From Pseudomonas sp. FEN (GTDB lineage: Bacteria; Pseudomonadota; Gammaproteobacteria; Pseudomonadales; Pseudomonadaceae), in contig NZ_CAJFDC010000036.1 of NCBI RefSeq assembly GCF_904067045.1, forward strand, positions 575,001-639,000: 64,000 nucleotides of DNA, read 5' to 3'. Shown here piece after piece: positions 1 through 9,182 of this stretch; position 1 is the stretch's first letter, and the number at the start of each line of letters is the position of its first letter. The notes below the pieces were generated by a model that saw nothing but the letters and a program-made list of their open reading frames with translations, ran no database searches and was not told the origin of the DNA. The position numbers and the translations under genes were made by a program.

Positions 1-1259
1 TCGGTGGCCATGTAGTTGAACAGGATGCTCGGGTGCTGGCGCGGGTCCTTGGACCTGGCCTGTACACGTCCGCGGCTTGGCGAACGCATGGAACCCATGT
101 GCGCCTGGAAGCCGTGCTCTTTCACGCCGTTGCTGCCGTTGTAGTTAATCGCCACCGGCAGGAAGTGGTACTGGATATTCGGCCATTCGAATTCCGGACG
201 GGTGCGGATAAAACCGCCGGCCTCGAACTGGTTGCTGGCGCCGATGCCGGTGCCATTGAACAGCCATTCGGCACCGATGGCCGGCTGGTTCCACCACAGT
301 AGCGATGGATACAGCGAGACCGGCTGGGTGCAGGCGTATTGCAGGTACAACTCCAGATGATCCTGCAGGTTCTCGCCGACCCCCGGCAGATCGTGGACCA
401 CGGGAATGTCCAGGCTTTGCAGGAGCTTGGCCGGACCGACACCGGAGCGCTGGAGAATCTGCGGCGAAGCGATGGCGCCGCTGCACAGCAGGACTTCCTT
501 GCGCGCGCGGGCTTCGACCGGTTCTTCGGCCGAACCCAGCAGGTAACGCACGCCGACCGCGCGCTTGCCTTCGAAGAGGATCTTGTCGGTCAGGGCGTGG
601 GTGACGATGGTCAGGGTCGAACGTTGCTTGGCGATGTCCAGGTAGCCGCGCGCGGTACTGGCGCGACGGCCCTTGGGCGTCACGGTCCGGTCCATCGGGC
701 CGAAGCCTTCCTGCTGGTAGCCGTTGAGGTCGGAGGTCGCGGGGTAGCCGGCTTGCACGCCGGCTTCGACCATGGCGTGGAACAGCGGATTGTTGCCGGC
801 CTTGGGCGTGGTCACGCTGACCGGGCCTTCGCCGCCGTGGTAGTCGTTGGCGCCGATGTCACGGGTTTCCGCCTTGCGGAAGTACGGCAGGCAATCGAGG
901 TAGCTCCAGTCTTCCAGGCCTGGCAGCTTGGCCCAGCCGTCATAGTCCAGGGCATTGCCGCGGATGTAGCACATGCCGTTGATCAGCGAGGAGCCGCCGA
1001 GGCCCTTGCCGCGACCGCACTCCATGCGCCGCCCGTTCATGTGCGGTTCCGGGTCGGTTTCATAGGCCCAGTTGTAGCGCCGGCCTTGCAGCGGGAAGGC
1101 GAGGGCGGCGGGCATCTGGGTGCGGAAGTCGAAGCGGTAGTCGGGACCACCGGCTTCGAGCAGCAGGACGCTGACGCCGGCGTCTTCGGTCAGGCGGGTG
1201 GCCAGGGTGTTACCGGCGGAGCCGGCACCGATGATGATGTAATCGAATTCTTGGGACAT
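1..1259 (-). CDS. betA: Choline dehydrogenase BetA, 3' end cut by window edge
   Basis: FAD-dependent GMC-family choline dehydrogenase. It oxidises choline to betaine aldehyde, the first step of glycine betaine synthesis, at the cytoplasmic membrane. The N-terminus is intact: the start reads MSQEFDYIIIGAGSAG with the dinucleotide-binding glycine box at residues 11-16, followed by the GMC signature around GKGLGGSSLINGMCYIRGN. About 419 residues are visible. The family is about 550-565 residues long, so the C-terminal part with the catalytic histidine lies outside the window and cannot be checked. It is the last gene of the minus-strand order betI, betB, betA. A REP doublet separates it from betB, so read-through from the betI promoter is likely but not shown. 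Confidence 0.95.
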   Translation of the reverse strand, partial: MSQEFDYIIIGAGSAGNTLATRLTEDAGVSVLLLEAGGPDYRFDFRTQMPAALAFPLQGRRYNWAYETDPEPHMNGRRMECGRGKGLGGSSLINGMCYIRGNALDYDGWAKLPGLEDWSYLDCLPYFRKAETRDIGANDYHGGEGPVSVTTPKAGNNPLFHAMVEAGVQAGYPATSDLNGYQQEGFGPMDRTVTPKGRRASTARGYLDIAKQRSTLTIVTHALTDKILFEGKRAVGVRYLLGSAEEPVEARARKEVLLCSGAIASPQILQRSGVGPAKLLQSLDIPVVHDLPGVGENLQDHLELYLQYACTQPVSLYPSLLWWNQPAIGAEWLFNGTGIGASNQFEAGGFIRTRPEFEWPNIQYHFLPVAINYNGSNGVKEHGFQAHMGSMRSPSRGRVQARSKDPRQHPSILFNYMAT

Positions 1260-1311
1260 GAAATGCAGCCCTCGTTGAAGTGGGTCGGGCGCAGGCCGAT
1301 GCGATTCAAAT

Positions 1312-1442
1312 GTGGCGAGGGGGTTTACCCCCGTTCGGCTGCGCGGCAGTCGCAAAGTCAGCGACCGTGTTCTGTCTGAGGCAACGCGGAGCCCGGGTTT
1401 GGGGCCGCTTCGCGGCCCAACGGGGGCAAGCCCCCTCGCCAC
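1312..1442. repeat. REP doublet between betB and betA
   Basis: Two inverted palindromic halves: GTGGCGAGGGGGTTTACCCC on the left and the complementary GGGGGCAAGCCCCCTCGCCA on the right, with a GC-rich spacer containing smaller stems. It belongs to the roughly 131-bp family seen throughout this window and occupies most of the 1260-1472 gap. Confidence 0.85.
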
Positions 1443-1472
1443 GATTGGCCCAACCGCAGGCTCCGTGTTGGC

Positions 1473-2945
1473 TTAGAACACCGAGTTGTATTCGCCCAAC
1501 TCGACCTGTACCGATTTGATCCGGGTGAAGTTGTTCAGCGAGCTGATGCCGTTTTCCCGGCCGACCCCCGACTGCTTGTAGCCGCCGACCGGCATCTTGG
1601 CGTCGGACTCGCCCCAGGCGTTGATCCAGCAGATACCGGCTTCCAACTGATGAATCACCCGGTGAGCACGGTTCAGATCCTTGGTCACCACCCCGGCGGC
1701 CAGGCCGAACTCGGTGTCGTTGGCGCGGCGGATCACTTCTTCTTCGGTTTCGTAGCTGAGGATGCTCATCACCGGGCCGAAGATCTCTTCACGAACGATG
1801 CTCATGTCATCGCTGCAATCGGTGAACACGGTCGGCGCGACAAAGGCACCCTTGGCGAATTCACCCGCAGTCAGGCGTTCGCCACCGCACAGCAGGCGCG
1901 CACCTTCTGCCTTGCCCTTGGCGATGTAGCCGAGCACGCTTTCCATATGGGCGAAGCTGACCAGCGGGCCGAAGTTGGTGTTTTCGTCCTGCGGGTCACC
2001 GACGCGGATACGCGCCACGCGCTCGACGATCTTGGCTTCGAAGGCGGCTTTCAACTGGCTCGGTACGAACACGCGAGTACCGTTGGTGCAGACCTGGCCG
2101 GAGCTGTAGAAGTTGGCCATCATCGCGGTGTCGGCGGCGCGATCGAGGTCGGCGTCGTCGAAAATGATCAGCGGCGACTTGCCGCCCAGTTCCATGGTCA
2201 CGTCCTTGAGCGACGAGCTGGACGCGCTGGCCATGACCTTCTTGCCGGTGTCGGTGCCGCCGGTGAAGGAGACTTTCTCGATGCGCGGGTGTTCGGTCAG
2301 CCAGGTGCCGACTTCACGACCGCTGCCGGTAAGGACGTTGAACACGCCATCCGGCACGCCGGCTTCGGTGTAGATTTCGGCCAGTTTCAAGGTGGTCAGC
2401 GAGGTGACTTCGCTCGGTTTGAAGATCATTGCATTGCCGGCGGCCAGGGCCGGCGCGGATTTCCACAGGGCGATCTGGATCGGGTAGTTCCACGCGCCGA
2501 TACCCGCGACCACGCCCAGCGGCTCGCGCCGGGTGTAGACGAACGAGGTGGTGCGCAGCGGGATCTGCTCGCCTTCGATAGCGGGCACCAGGCCAGCGTA
2601 GTATTCCAGCACGTCGGCGCCAGTGACGATGTCGACATAACGGGTTTCGGAATAGGCCTTGCCGGTGTCGAGGGTTTCCAGGGCGGCCAGTTCGTCGTTG
2701 CGTTCACGCAGGATGTCGACGGCGCGCCGCAGGATCCGCGAACGCTCCATGGCGGTCATCGCGGCCCAGATTTTCTGGCCCTTTTCGGCACTGACCACGG
2801 CGCGCTCGACGTCTGCTTTGGTCGCACGCTGCACGGTGGCGAGCACTTCACCGTTAGCCGGGTTGATGGCATCGAAAGTAGCGTCGCCGCTGGCGTCGGA
2901 GTAACCGCCGTCGATGTAGAGTTTTTGCAGTTCGAAACGGGCCAT
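1473..2945 (-). CDS. betB: Betaine aldehyde dehydrogenase BetB
   Basis: NAD(P)-dependent aldehyde dehydrogenase that converts betaine aldehyde to glycine betaine in the cytoplasm. The 490-residue length equals the Pseudomonas enzyme. The oxyanion Asn is at N153 (AWNYP), the general base Glu at E252 (MELGGK) and the catalytic Cys at C286 (SSGQVCTNGT), the same numbering as the characterised P. aeruginosa enzyme. The ATG at 2945 follows GAGG at a normal distance. It lies between betI (81-bp gap) and betA on the same strand, the classical bet order. Induction by choline through BetI is expected from the operator upstream of betI. Confidence 0.98.
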   Translation of the reverse strand: MARFELQKLYIDGGYSDASGDATFDAINPANGEVLATVQRATKADVERAVVSAEKGQKIWAAMTAMERSRILRRAVDILRERNDELAALETLDTGKAYSETRYVDIVTGADVLEYYAGLVPAIEGEQIPLRTTSFVYTRREPLGVVAGIGAWNYPIQIALWKSAPALAAGNAMIFKPSEVTSLTTLKLAEIYTEAGVPDGVFNVLTGSGREVGTWLTEHPRIEKVSFTGGTDTGKKVMASASSSSLKDVTMELGGKSPLIIFDDADLDRAADTAMMANFYSSGQVCTNGTRVFVPSQLKAAFEAKIVERVARIRVGDPQDENTNFGPLVSFAHMESVLGYIAKGKAEGARLLCGGERLTAGEFAKGAFVAPTVFTDCSDDMSIVREEIFGPVMSILSYETEEEVIRRANDTEFGLAAGVVTKDLNRAHRVIHQLEAGICWINAWGESDAKMPVGGYKQSGVGRENGISSLNNFTRIKSVQVELGEYNSVF

Positions 2946-3026
2946 AGTGTCCTCGCAAGTGCAGTGTGGGTTGGCTGACCTTGGAGCGGGGGCCCTGTAG
3001 CCGGGGCAACCCGAGTCCGTGATCGT

Positions 3027-3647
3027 TCAGGTGCCGAAGCGTTCTTGGCCGCCTATGCACACCTGTTTTGTCAGTTGGAAATCCATGTATTCATACGCGA
3101 TACGTTGTGCCTGCACGGTGTCGAAGGCGTCTCCCGACAGCGCGCCGCGCAACCACAAACCATCGATCAACGCGGCCAAACCACGTGCCGCGCTGCGCGC
3201 CGCGGGCAACGGCAGGACGCGGCGGAACTGGCAACACAGGTTGGAATACAGACGGTGATCGTTGATCCGCTGCAACCTGTGCAAAGACGGGTGGTGCATG
3301 CTGGTGGCCCAGAAGGCCAGCCAGGTTTTCATCGCCGGGCCATTGACCTGGCTGGCATCGAAGTTGCCTTCGATAATCACCCGCAGATGCGCCCTGGGGC
3401 TGTCGTCTGTCAGCGCCAGGCGGCGCGCGGCGACGTTCTCGATCAAGACATTCATCAGGTAGCGCATCGTGGCGGCGATCAGGCCATTCTTGTCCCGAAA
3501 GTAGTGGCTGATGATGCCATTCGAAACCCCGGCCAAGCGGGCGATCAGCGCAATGCTGGCATCCGCCATCCCGACCTGGTCGACCGCCGTCAACGTGGCG
3601 GCGATCAATTGCTGGCGGCGTATGGGTTGCATACCGACCTTGGGCAT
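3027..3647 (-). CDS. betI: TetR-family choline-sensing repressor BetI
   Basis: TetR-type repressor of choline-to-betaine genes; choline relieves repression. The N-terminus (about residues 8-55) is a TetR helix-turn-helix ending in VSNGIISHYFRDKNGLIAA, matching BetI orthologues. The C-terminal ligand-binding domain contains the WLAFWA aromatic segment. It is 206 residues long against about 195-197 in relatives, the excess being a slightly longer C-terminus. It is the first gene of the betIBA unit. A 14-bp perfect palindrome (3721-3734) lies about 75 bp upstream of the start and is the probable autoregulatory operator. No betT-type choline transporter gene is present next to it. Confidence 0.96.
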   Translation of the reverse strand: MPKVGMQPIRRQQLIAATLTAVDQVGMADASIALIARLAGVSNGIISHYFRDKNGLIAATMRYLMNVLIENVAARRLALTDDSPRAHLRVIIEGNFDASQVNGPAMKTWLAFWATSMHHPSLHRLQRINDHRLYSNLCCQFRRVLPLPAARSAARGLAALIDGLWLRGALSGDAFDTVQAQRIAYEYMDFQLTKQVCIGGQERFGT

Positions 3648-3720
3648 CGTGCACCTCTCCTCAAACCTGCTGGTAGTCAGGAAGCGGCTACCGGTATGGG
3701 GACCAGTCTATTTTGTTTTG

Positions 3721-3734
3721 ATTGAACGTTCAAT
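3721..3734. promoter_or_regulatory. Probable BetI operator
   Basis: ATTGAACGTTCAAT is a perfect 14-bp palindrome embedded in an AT-rich context. It lies between the terminator of choV and the start of betI. It is the only such palindrome in the gap and resembles the TTGAACG-type boxes reported for BetI. Its assignment to BetI is inferred from position and symmetry. Confidence 0.7.
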
Positions 3735-3811
3735 TAACAAAAAACCGGGGTTACGACGAATCACCGTTATCCGGCGGCTCTTCCCCTGCGGTCAGCGGTA
3801 AAACGACATTC

Positions 3812-3846
3812 CGAAAAACAAGACGCCGCGATGCGCTCGCGGCGTC
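3812..3846 (-). terminator. Rho-independent terminator of choXWV
   Basis: A perfect 10-bp stem (GACGCCGCGA at 3822-3831 paired with TCGCGGCGTC at 3837-3846) with a 5-nt loop. On the minus strand it is followed by CTTGTTTTTC. It sits 13 bp after the choV stop and separates the importer operon from betI. Confidence 0.85.
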
Positions 3847-3858
3847 CTTACAGGTGTC

Positions 3859-5037
3859 TCAACCGAGGTTCTTGCCCAGCAGCGCGTGGTACAGCTCGCT
3901 GTCGCCGAGAATCCCCACCACCTTGTTGTTGTCGTGCAGCACCAGCTTGTGGCCGGTCTGGTAGCGGATCTGCAACGCATCGCGCATGCCGATGTTCGAG
4001 TCCACCAGCGTCGGCGTGCGCCCCAAGCCTTCCACTGCTTGTCCGTGCACCCAGCTTTGCAGGTTCAGGCTGGCACCGTTCTGGCGCGCACCCTTGATGG
4101 TGTTGCCTTCGGCCAGGTCGATCCACGAATCGCCGCCCGGGTCGATGCACACCGAACCGTTGACCCGCTTGCAGTTGTCCAGGGTGCGCATCAGGCTGCG
4201 CCCGCAGAGCACATTGAGCGGATTGGTGTGGGCGACGAAGGTGCGCACATATTCGTCCGCCGGGTTGAGCACGATGTCTTCCGGCTTGCTGTACTGGATG
4301 ATCCGCCCGTCTTTCATGATAGCGATGCGGCTGCCCAGCTTCAGGGCCTCATCCAGGTCGTGGCTGACGAACACGATGGTCTTGTGCAGCTTGCGTTGCA
4401 GGTCGAGCAGTTCGTCCTGCAAGCCTTGGCGGATCAGGGGGTCGAGGGCCGAGAAAGGTTCGTCCATCAACAGAATGTCGGCGTCCATCGCCAGGGCGCG
4501 GGCCAGGCCCACGCGTTGTTGCATGCCGCCGGACAGTTCGTCGGGCTTCTTGTTGCGCCATTGCTCCAGGCCGACCAGTTGCAGCTTCTCGTCCACCAGT
4601 TGGCGGCGTTCCTTTTCCGGACGGCCCTGCATCTCCAGGCCGAAGCTGATGTTCTCGCGCACCGTCAGCCAGGGCATCAGGGCGAACTTCTGGAACACCA
4701 TGGCGATGCGCTTGGTACGCATCATCTTCAGTTCGGCGTCGGTGCAGTTGGCGATGTCGATCTGCCGGCCTTCATGCTCGACGAACAAGTGGCCACGGCT
4801 GACCGTGTTCAAGCCGTTGATGCAGCGCAGCAGGCTGGACTTGCCGGAGCCGGACAGCCCCATCAGTACGCAGATCTCGCCTTTTTCGATTTCCAGGCTG
4901 GCGTTTTCCACGCCGACGATCTGGCCGGTCTTTTTCAGGATCTCTTCACGCTTGAGGCCTTTGTCCAGCAACGCGAGGGCCTCTCGCGGATTCCTGGAGA
5001 AGATGACGTCTACCTTGTCGAAGCGAATGATGCTCAT
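3859..5037 (-). CDS. choV: Choline/betaine ABC transporter ATPase (ChoV/CbcV)
   Basis: ATP-binding subunit of a quaternary-amine importer. The Walker A motif GLSGSGKSS is at residues 60-68, the signature LSGGMQQR follows, and Walker B is ILLMDEPFSALD. The C-terminal part after about residue 270 is a CBS-like regulatory region, as in ProV/OpuAA-type ATPases. At 392 residues it is full length. Its start overlaps the choW stop by 4 bp (ATGA), so the two are translationally coupled. With ChoW and ChoX it imports choline, and perhaps betaine or carnitine when paired with CaiX, for the catabolic genes around it. Confidence 0.95.
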   Translation of the reverse strand: MSIIRFDKVDVIFSRNPREALALLDKGLKREEILKKTGQIVGVENASLEIEKGEICVLMGLSGSGKSSLLRCINGLNTVSRGHLFVEHEGRQIDIANCTDAELKMMRTKRIAMVFQKFALMPWLTVRENISFGLEMQGRPEKERRQLVDEKLQLVGLEQWRNKKPDELSGGMQQRVGLARALAMDADILLMDEPFSALDPLIRQGLQDELLDLQRKLHKTIVFVSHDLDEALKLGSRIAIMKDGRIIQYSKPEDIVLNPADEYVRTFVAHTNPLNVLCGRSLMRTLDNCKRVNGSVCIDPGGDSWIDLAEGNTIKGARQNGASLNLQSWVHGQAVEGLGRTPTLVDSNIGMRDALQIRYQTGHKLVLHDNNKVVGILGDSELYHALLGKNLG

Positions 5038-5879
5038 GCGTCACCCCTTACCTGTGCGTCGGGTTGTTTGCAGATACGGTCGAGCATGATTGCCAGCAAT
5101 ACGATCGCCAGGCCGGCTTCGAAGCCGAGGGCGATATCAGCGGTGTTCAGTGCGTTGACCACGGGTTTACCCAAGCCATCGGCACCGACCAGTGCGGCGA
5201 TCACCACCATCGACAACGACAGCATGATGCACTGGGTGACACCGGCGGCGATGCTCGGCATGGCGTGGGGCAGTTCAATTCGTGAGAGCAGTTGACGGCG
5301 CGAGCAGCCGAAGGCTTTGCCGGCGTCGAGCAGTTCTTGCGGTACATCCTGGATACCCAGGTAAGTCAGGCGGATGGGCGCGGCAATCGCGAACACCACC
5401 GTGGAGATCAGACCCGGGACGACACCCAGACCGAACAGGGTCAGGGTTGGAATGAGGTACACGAAGGTCGGTACGGTCTGCATCAGGTCGAGGACCGGGC
5501 GCATCAGGGTGTAGAACATCGGCTTGTGCGCGGCGACGATGCCCAACGGCACGCCGATGACCACGCAGACCAGGGTGGCGAACATCACCTGGGCCAGGGT
5601 TTCCATGGTTTCCTGCCAGTACCCCAGGTTGAGGATCAGCAGGAAGGAGGCGATCACGAAGGCGGTCAGCCCCCATTTACGCTGGATCAGGTGGGCGATC
5701 GCCGCGATCAGCGCGATCAATGCCAGCGGATTGAACCAGGCCAGCGCGAAGGTCACGCCGTGGATCATCGCTTCGAGGGTCGAGGCGATGAAATCGAAGT
5801 AGTTGGCACCGTGCTTCGTCAACCATTCGACGAACGCCGCGATGTACTGGCCCAGGGGGATTTTATGTTCAGTCAGCAT
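5034..5879 (-). CDS. choW: Choline/betaine ABC transporter permease (ChoW/CbcW)
   Basis: Inner-membrane permease of the BPD_transp_1 (ProW/OpuAB) type. It is about 281 residues with several hydrophobic segments and the EAA-like loop EHDN-type region around LDAGKAFGCSRRQLL, where it contacts the ATPase. I chose the ATG at 5879 (MLTEHKIPLGQY) because relatives begin there. An in-frame ATG six codons upstream (5897, MWTFNT) cannot be excluded, and neither has a strong Shine-Dalgarno. It lies between choX and choV in the same operon. Confidence 0.93.
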   Translation of the reverse strand: MLTEHKIPLGQYIAAFVEWLTKHGANYFDFIASTLEAMIHGVTFALAWFNPLALIALIAAIAHLIQRKWGLTAFVIASFLLILNLGYWQETMETLAQVMFATLVCVVIGVPLGIVAAHKPMFYTLMRPVLDLMQTVPTFVYLIPTLTLFGLGVVPGLISTVVFAIAAPIRLTYLGIQDVPQELLDAGKAFGCSRRQLLSRIELPHAMPSIAAGVTQCIMLSLSMVVIAALVGADGLGKPVVNALNTADIALGFEAGLAIVLLAIMLDRICKQPDAQVRGDA

Positions 5880-5948
5880 GGTATTGAACGTCCACATGCG
5901 GGGAAATAAATGCCGGTCCAGGCGGGTGAGCCCGCCCGGACCTGGCGG

Positions 5949-6896
5949 TTATTGCGCGAGCTTGGCTTTCACGGCTTCCAGGCCAGGTTTTCCGTCAATG
6001 GTGGTCACGCCCGCCAGCCAGGTGGTCAGCACCTGTGGGTTCTTCTTCAGCCAGGCCTTGGCCGCGGCTTCAGGCTTCATCTTGTCGTCAAGGATGTTGC
6101 CCATCAGCGAGCTTTCCATATCGACGGTGAACTCGAGGTTCTTCAGCAGTTGGCCGACGTTGCTGCATTCCTGGGTGTAGCCCTTGCGGGTGTTGGTCAG
6201 GACGGTCGCGGCACCGAAGTCCGGGCCGAAGTAGTCGTCGCCGCCGGTCAGGTACTGGATCTTGAAGCGCTTGTTCATCGGGTGCGGCGCCCAGCCGAGG
6301 AAGACCACGGCGGTGTCGCGTTTCTGCGCGCGGTCGACCTGCGAGAGCATGCCGGCCTCGCTGGACTCGACCACCTTGAAGCCGGCGTCTTTCAGGCCGA
6401 AGGCGTTCTTGTCGATCATGCTCTGGATCAGGCGGTTGCCGTCGTTGCCTGGCTCGATGCCGTAGATCTTGCCGTCCAGTTCCTTCTTGAACTTGGCGAT
6501 ATCGGCGAAGTCATGCAGGCCCTTGTCGTACAGCGCCTGAGGGACGGCGAGGGTGTACTTGGCGCCCTTGAGGTTGGTGCGCACGGTTTCCACTGTGCCG
6601 GCATCGCGATAGGCCTTGATGTCGTTTTCCATGGTCGGCATCCAGTTGCCGAGGAACACATCCATGTTCTTGCCGTCGGCCAGGGACTTGTAGGTCACCG
6701 GCACGGAAATCATCGTGGTCTTGGTCTTGTAGCCCAGGGCGTCGAGCACCACGCTGGTGGTGGCGGTGGTGGCGGTGATATCCGTCCAGCCGACATCCGA
6801 GAAGTTAACGGTACTGCACTGCGCCGGCTCTGCGGCCTGGGCCAGCAGTGGCAGGCTCAGCATGGCGGCCAACAACAACGACGGGGAACCTTTCAT
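5949..6896 (-). CDS. choX: Periplasmic choline/betaine-binding protein (ChoX/CbcX)
   Basis: OpuAC-family substrate-binding protein. The first about 22 residues are a Sec signal peptide ending LLAQA-AE. Aromatic residues that would form a quaternary-ammonium box are visible in VGWTDI, LGNWMP and FLGWAPHPMN. Its 315 residues match the family. It is the first gene of the choXWV operon and is paralogous to CaiX (15290-16234), with the same domain plan and a similar C-terminus. The promoter probably lies in the 6897-7335 gap, where a set of 21-bp phased repeats is seen. The expected ligand is choline by position, but betaine is possible. Confidence 0.93.
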   Translation of the reverse strand: MKGSPSLLLAAMLSLPLLAQAAEPAQCSTVNFSDVGWTDITATTATTSVVLDALGYKTKTTMISVPVTYKSLADGKNMDVFLGNWMPTMENDIKAYRDAGTVETVRTNLKGAKYTLAVPQALYDKGLHDFADIAKFKKELDGKIYGIEPGNDGNRLIQSMIDKNAFGLKDAGFKVVESSEAGMLSQVDRAQKRDTAVVFLGWAPHPMNKRFKIQYLTGGDDYFGPDFGAATVLTNTRKGYTQECSNVGQLLKNLEFTVDMESSLMGNILDDKMKPEAAAKAWLKKNPQVLTTWLAGVTTIDGKPGLEAVKAKLAQ

Positions 6897-7042
6897 GGGT
6901 GGACTCCTGGATGTTTATTTTTGGCAGTGGTCCGACTGGACGATCGCTCTTAGTTATTGTCTTGCGGTTCGAGGCTTCGAGGACGGCTCTACCCCGGTGC
7001 CTTGCAATCGAGTCGAGACTGATCATGTACCAGCCTGAATAT

Positions 7043-7112
7043 GTCGCCTACAGGGTGCGTCGTATCCAGTACAGGGAGGGTCGCATCCAGTGTCGGTGAG
7101 GTCGTTTACAGC
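7043..7112. promoter_or_regulatory. 21-bp phased repeats in the choX-sdaB divergent promoter region
   Basis: GTCG-starting motifs occur at 7043 (GTCGCCTACA), 7059 (GTCGTATCCA), 7080 (GTCGCATCCA) and 7101 (GTCGTTTACA). The last three are exactly 21 bp apart, two helical turns, as expected for AraC-family operators. GbdR is the obvious candidate regulator because it is encoded nearby and its pathway genes flank the gap. The rest of 6897-7335 shows no gene I can support. Confidence 0.5.
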
Positions 7113-7335
7113 TTTTTTCTGGGCTTTTTTCCTCTCTGCGCCGCAAAAAAACGCCGAAATTTGCCTGTGCGCGGACACTGGCGTTGCTGGGCATGAGTGC
7201 GTCGGTGTGAGACGTCGCGTGGGCTTTCAAAAGCTTGATGATGTTTTATCCCGGCGGATTGCGACCCTTGAGCGTAGCAGCTCCGCCATCGGACGCTAAG
7301 GCGTCTGGAACAGGCACTCGGAGGAATTCGCAACA

Positions 7336-8712
7336 ATGGCAATCAGCGTGTTTGACCTGTTCAAGATCGGTATCGGTCCCTCCAGCTCCCACACCGTGGG
7401 GCCCATGCGCGCCGCGGCGCTGTTCGTCCAGGGGTTGCGCGAGCGTGGCGAACTGGAACGGGTGACGCGGGTCGAGGTGCAGCTCTACGGTTCGCTGTCG
7501 GCCACCGGCATCGGCCACGGCAGCGACAACGCGGTGATCATGGGCCTGATGGGCGAATGGCCGGACGCGATCGATCCGTCGCAAATCGGCTTGCGTATCG
7601 CCACCTTGCGTGAAACCGACACGTTGTTGCTGGATAGCCGCCTGCCGATTCCTTTTGTCTGGGCGCGGGACATGCGCTTGATCGATGAGAACCTGGCGTT
7701 CCATCCCAATGCCATGACCCTGGTGGCCGAAGGTCCGAGCGGCGAGCTGCATCGCGATACCTACTATTCCGTGGGCGGTGGTTTTGTCGTCGACCAGGCC
7801 CAGGCGGAAAGCGGCGTGGCGGACATGGATCGGACGGTGTTGCCCTATGATTTTTCCAGCGCGGTGGAATTGCTTGAGCTGTGCCAGACCCACGAGCTGA
7901 GTGTTGCCCAACTGATGCTGGCCAACGAAAGGGTCTGGCGTTCCGAAGACGAAATCCGCGGCGGCCTGATGAAGCTCTGGCGCGCCATGCAGGACTGCGT
8001 CGAGCAGGGACTCAAGCACGAAGGCATCCTGCCCGGCGGGCTGAATGTGCGCCGACGGGCGGCCAAGCTGCATCGCAGCTTGCAGGAGTTGAACAAACCC
8101 AACGTCATCGGTTCGACCCTGAGCGCCATGGAGTGGGTCAACCTGTTCGCCCTGGCGGTCAACGAAGAGAACGCGGCGGGTGGGCGCATGGTCACGGCGC
8201 CGACCAACGGCGCGGCGGGGATTATCCCGGCGGTGCTGCACTACTTCATGAAGTTCAGCGAGGTAGTGACCGACGCCAATGTCGTCGACTATTTCCTCGC
8301 GGCGGCGGCGGTGGGCATCCTGTGCAAGAAGAACGCGTCGATCTCGGGGGCCGAGGTCGGTTGCCAGGGCGAGGTGGGGTCGGCCTGTGCCATGGCGGCG
8401 GCGGGGTTGGCGCAGGTCCTCGGAGCGACACCGGAGCAATTGTGCAACGCGGCGGAAATCGGTCTGGAACACAACCTCGGGCTGACCTGCGATCCGGTCG
8501 GCGGGTTGGTGCAGGTGCCGTGTATCGAGCGTAATGCAATTGCCGCGGTGAAAGCGATCAACGCGGCGCAGATGGCCTTGCGCGGCGACGGCCAGCACTT
8601 CATTTCCCTGGATCGGGTGATCCGCACCATGCGCGATACCGGCGCCGATATGCATGACAAATATAAAGAGACTTCGCGGGGCGGGTTGGCGGTCAGTGCG
8701 GTCGAGTGTTGA
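7336..8712 (+). CDS. sdaB: L-serine ammonia-lyase (L-serine dehydratase)
   Basis: Iron-sulfur L-serine dehydratase converting serine to pyruvate and ammonia. The single chain of 458 residues joins the beta domain (start MAISVFDLFKIGIGPSSSHT, the conserved SSSHT segment) to the alpha domain. The [4Fe-4S] cysteines are visible in GAEVGCQGEVGSACAMA and NLGLTCDPVGGLVQVPC. GGAGG precedes the ATG. The gene sits between choX and gbdR, as PA5379 does in P. aeruginosa, and drains the serine produced from betaine via SoxBDAG and GlyA. The symbol sdaB follows the P. aeruginosa usage. Confidence 0.96.
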   Translation: MAISVFDLFKIGIGPSSSHTVGPMRAAALFVQGLRERGELERVTRVEVQLYGSLSATGIGHGSDNAVIMGLMGEWPDAIDPSQIGLRIATLRETDTLLLDSRLPIPFVWARDMRLIDENLAFHPNAMTLVAEGPSGELHRDTYYSVGGGFVVDQAQAESGVADMDRTVLPYDFSSAVELLELCQTHELSVAQLMLANERVWRSEDEIRGGLMKLWRAMQDCVEQGLKHEGILPGGLNVRRRAAKLHRSLQELNKPNVIGSTLSAMEWVNLFALAVNEENAAGGRMVTAPTNGAAGIIPAVLHYFMKFSEVVTDANVVDYFLAAAAVGILCKKNASISGAEVGCQGEVGSACAMAAAGLAQVLGATPEQLCNAAEIGLEHNLGLTCDPVGGLVQVPCIERNAIAAVKAINAAQMALRGDGQHFISLDRVIRTMRDTGADMHDKYKETSRGGLAVSAVEC

Positions 8713-8740
8713 TCCAGAGGAGGTAGTGATTGTGCTGGTC

Positions 8741-8851
8741 TCTTCGCGGGCAAGCTCCGCTCCCACAGGTTTTTGTGATCCGTCGCGAAACTACGACGCG
8801 ACGCAGATCTTGTGGGCGCGGAGCTTGTCGGATCGCCGCACCGCCGCGAAA
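8741..8851. repeat. REP doublet (GGAGCTTG type) downstream of sdaB
   Basis: Inverted halves CTTCGCGGGCAAGCTCCGCT and GCGGAGCTTGTCGGATCGCC flank a short spacer. It is the second REP subtype of the window, also seen at 62187-62279. No terminator with a T-run was found for sdaB in this gap. Confidence 0.7.
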
Positions 8852-9182
8852 GCGTCAGTCCAGGCAACACAGAATAAAACTTGTGCAAAAATCGACCATT
8901 CACCCCGGGGCACGCCACCTTTTGGCGCGTCGCAAACAGATAACTGACGGTCCGTCGCAACGACCGGTTTTTACCCCGTTACCGTCGGTCGACTGTGCTT
9001 GCGGTGACACTCCTTCCCGATGCTGCTGAGCGCCCGCTACACAAGTGCTACCGAAGTGCTCAAGACATCTTGCCAGGGCGCTTGCTGCGCCTTTTCACAC
9101 CTTATAACCCGCACTCATGGCAAGGGCTGTATAGACACATCACGATGTCGTTTTCAGGAGTTATTGAATATCCATTCAACTT

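Noticed and set aside
7090..7299. 69-residue plus-strand frame before sdaB
   Set aside because: There is no ribosome site and no recognisable domain, and it overlaps the phased regulatory repeats.
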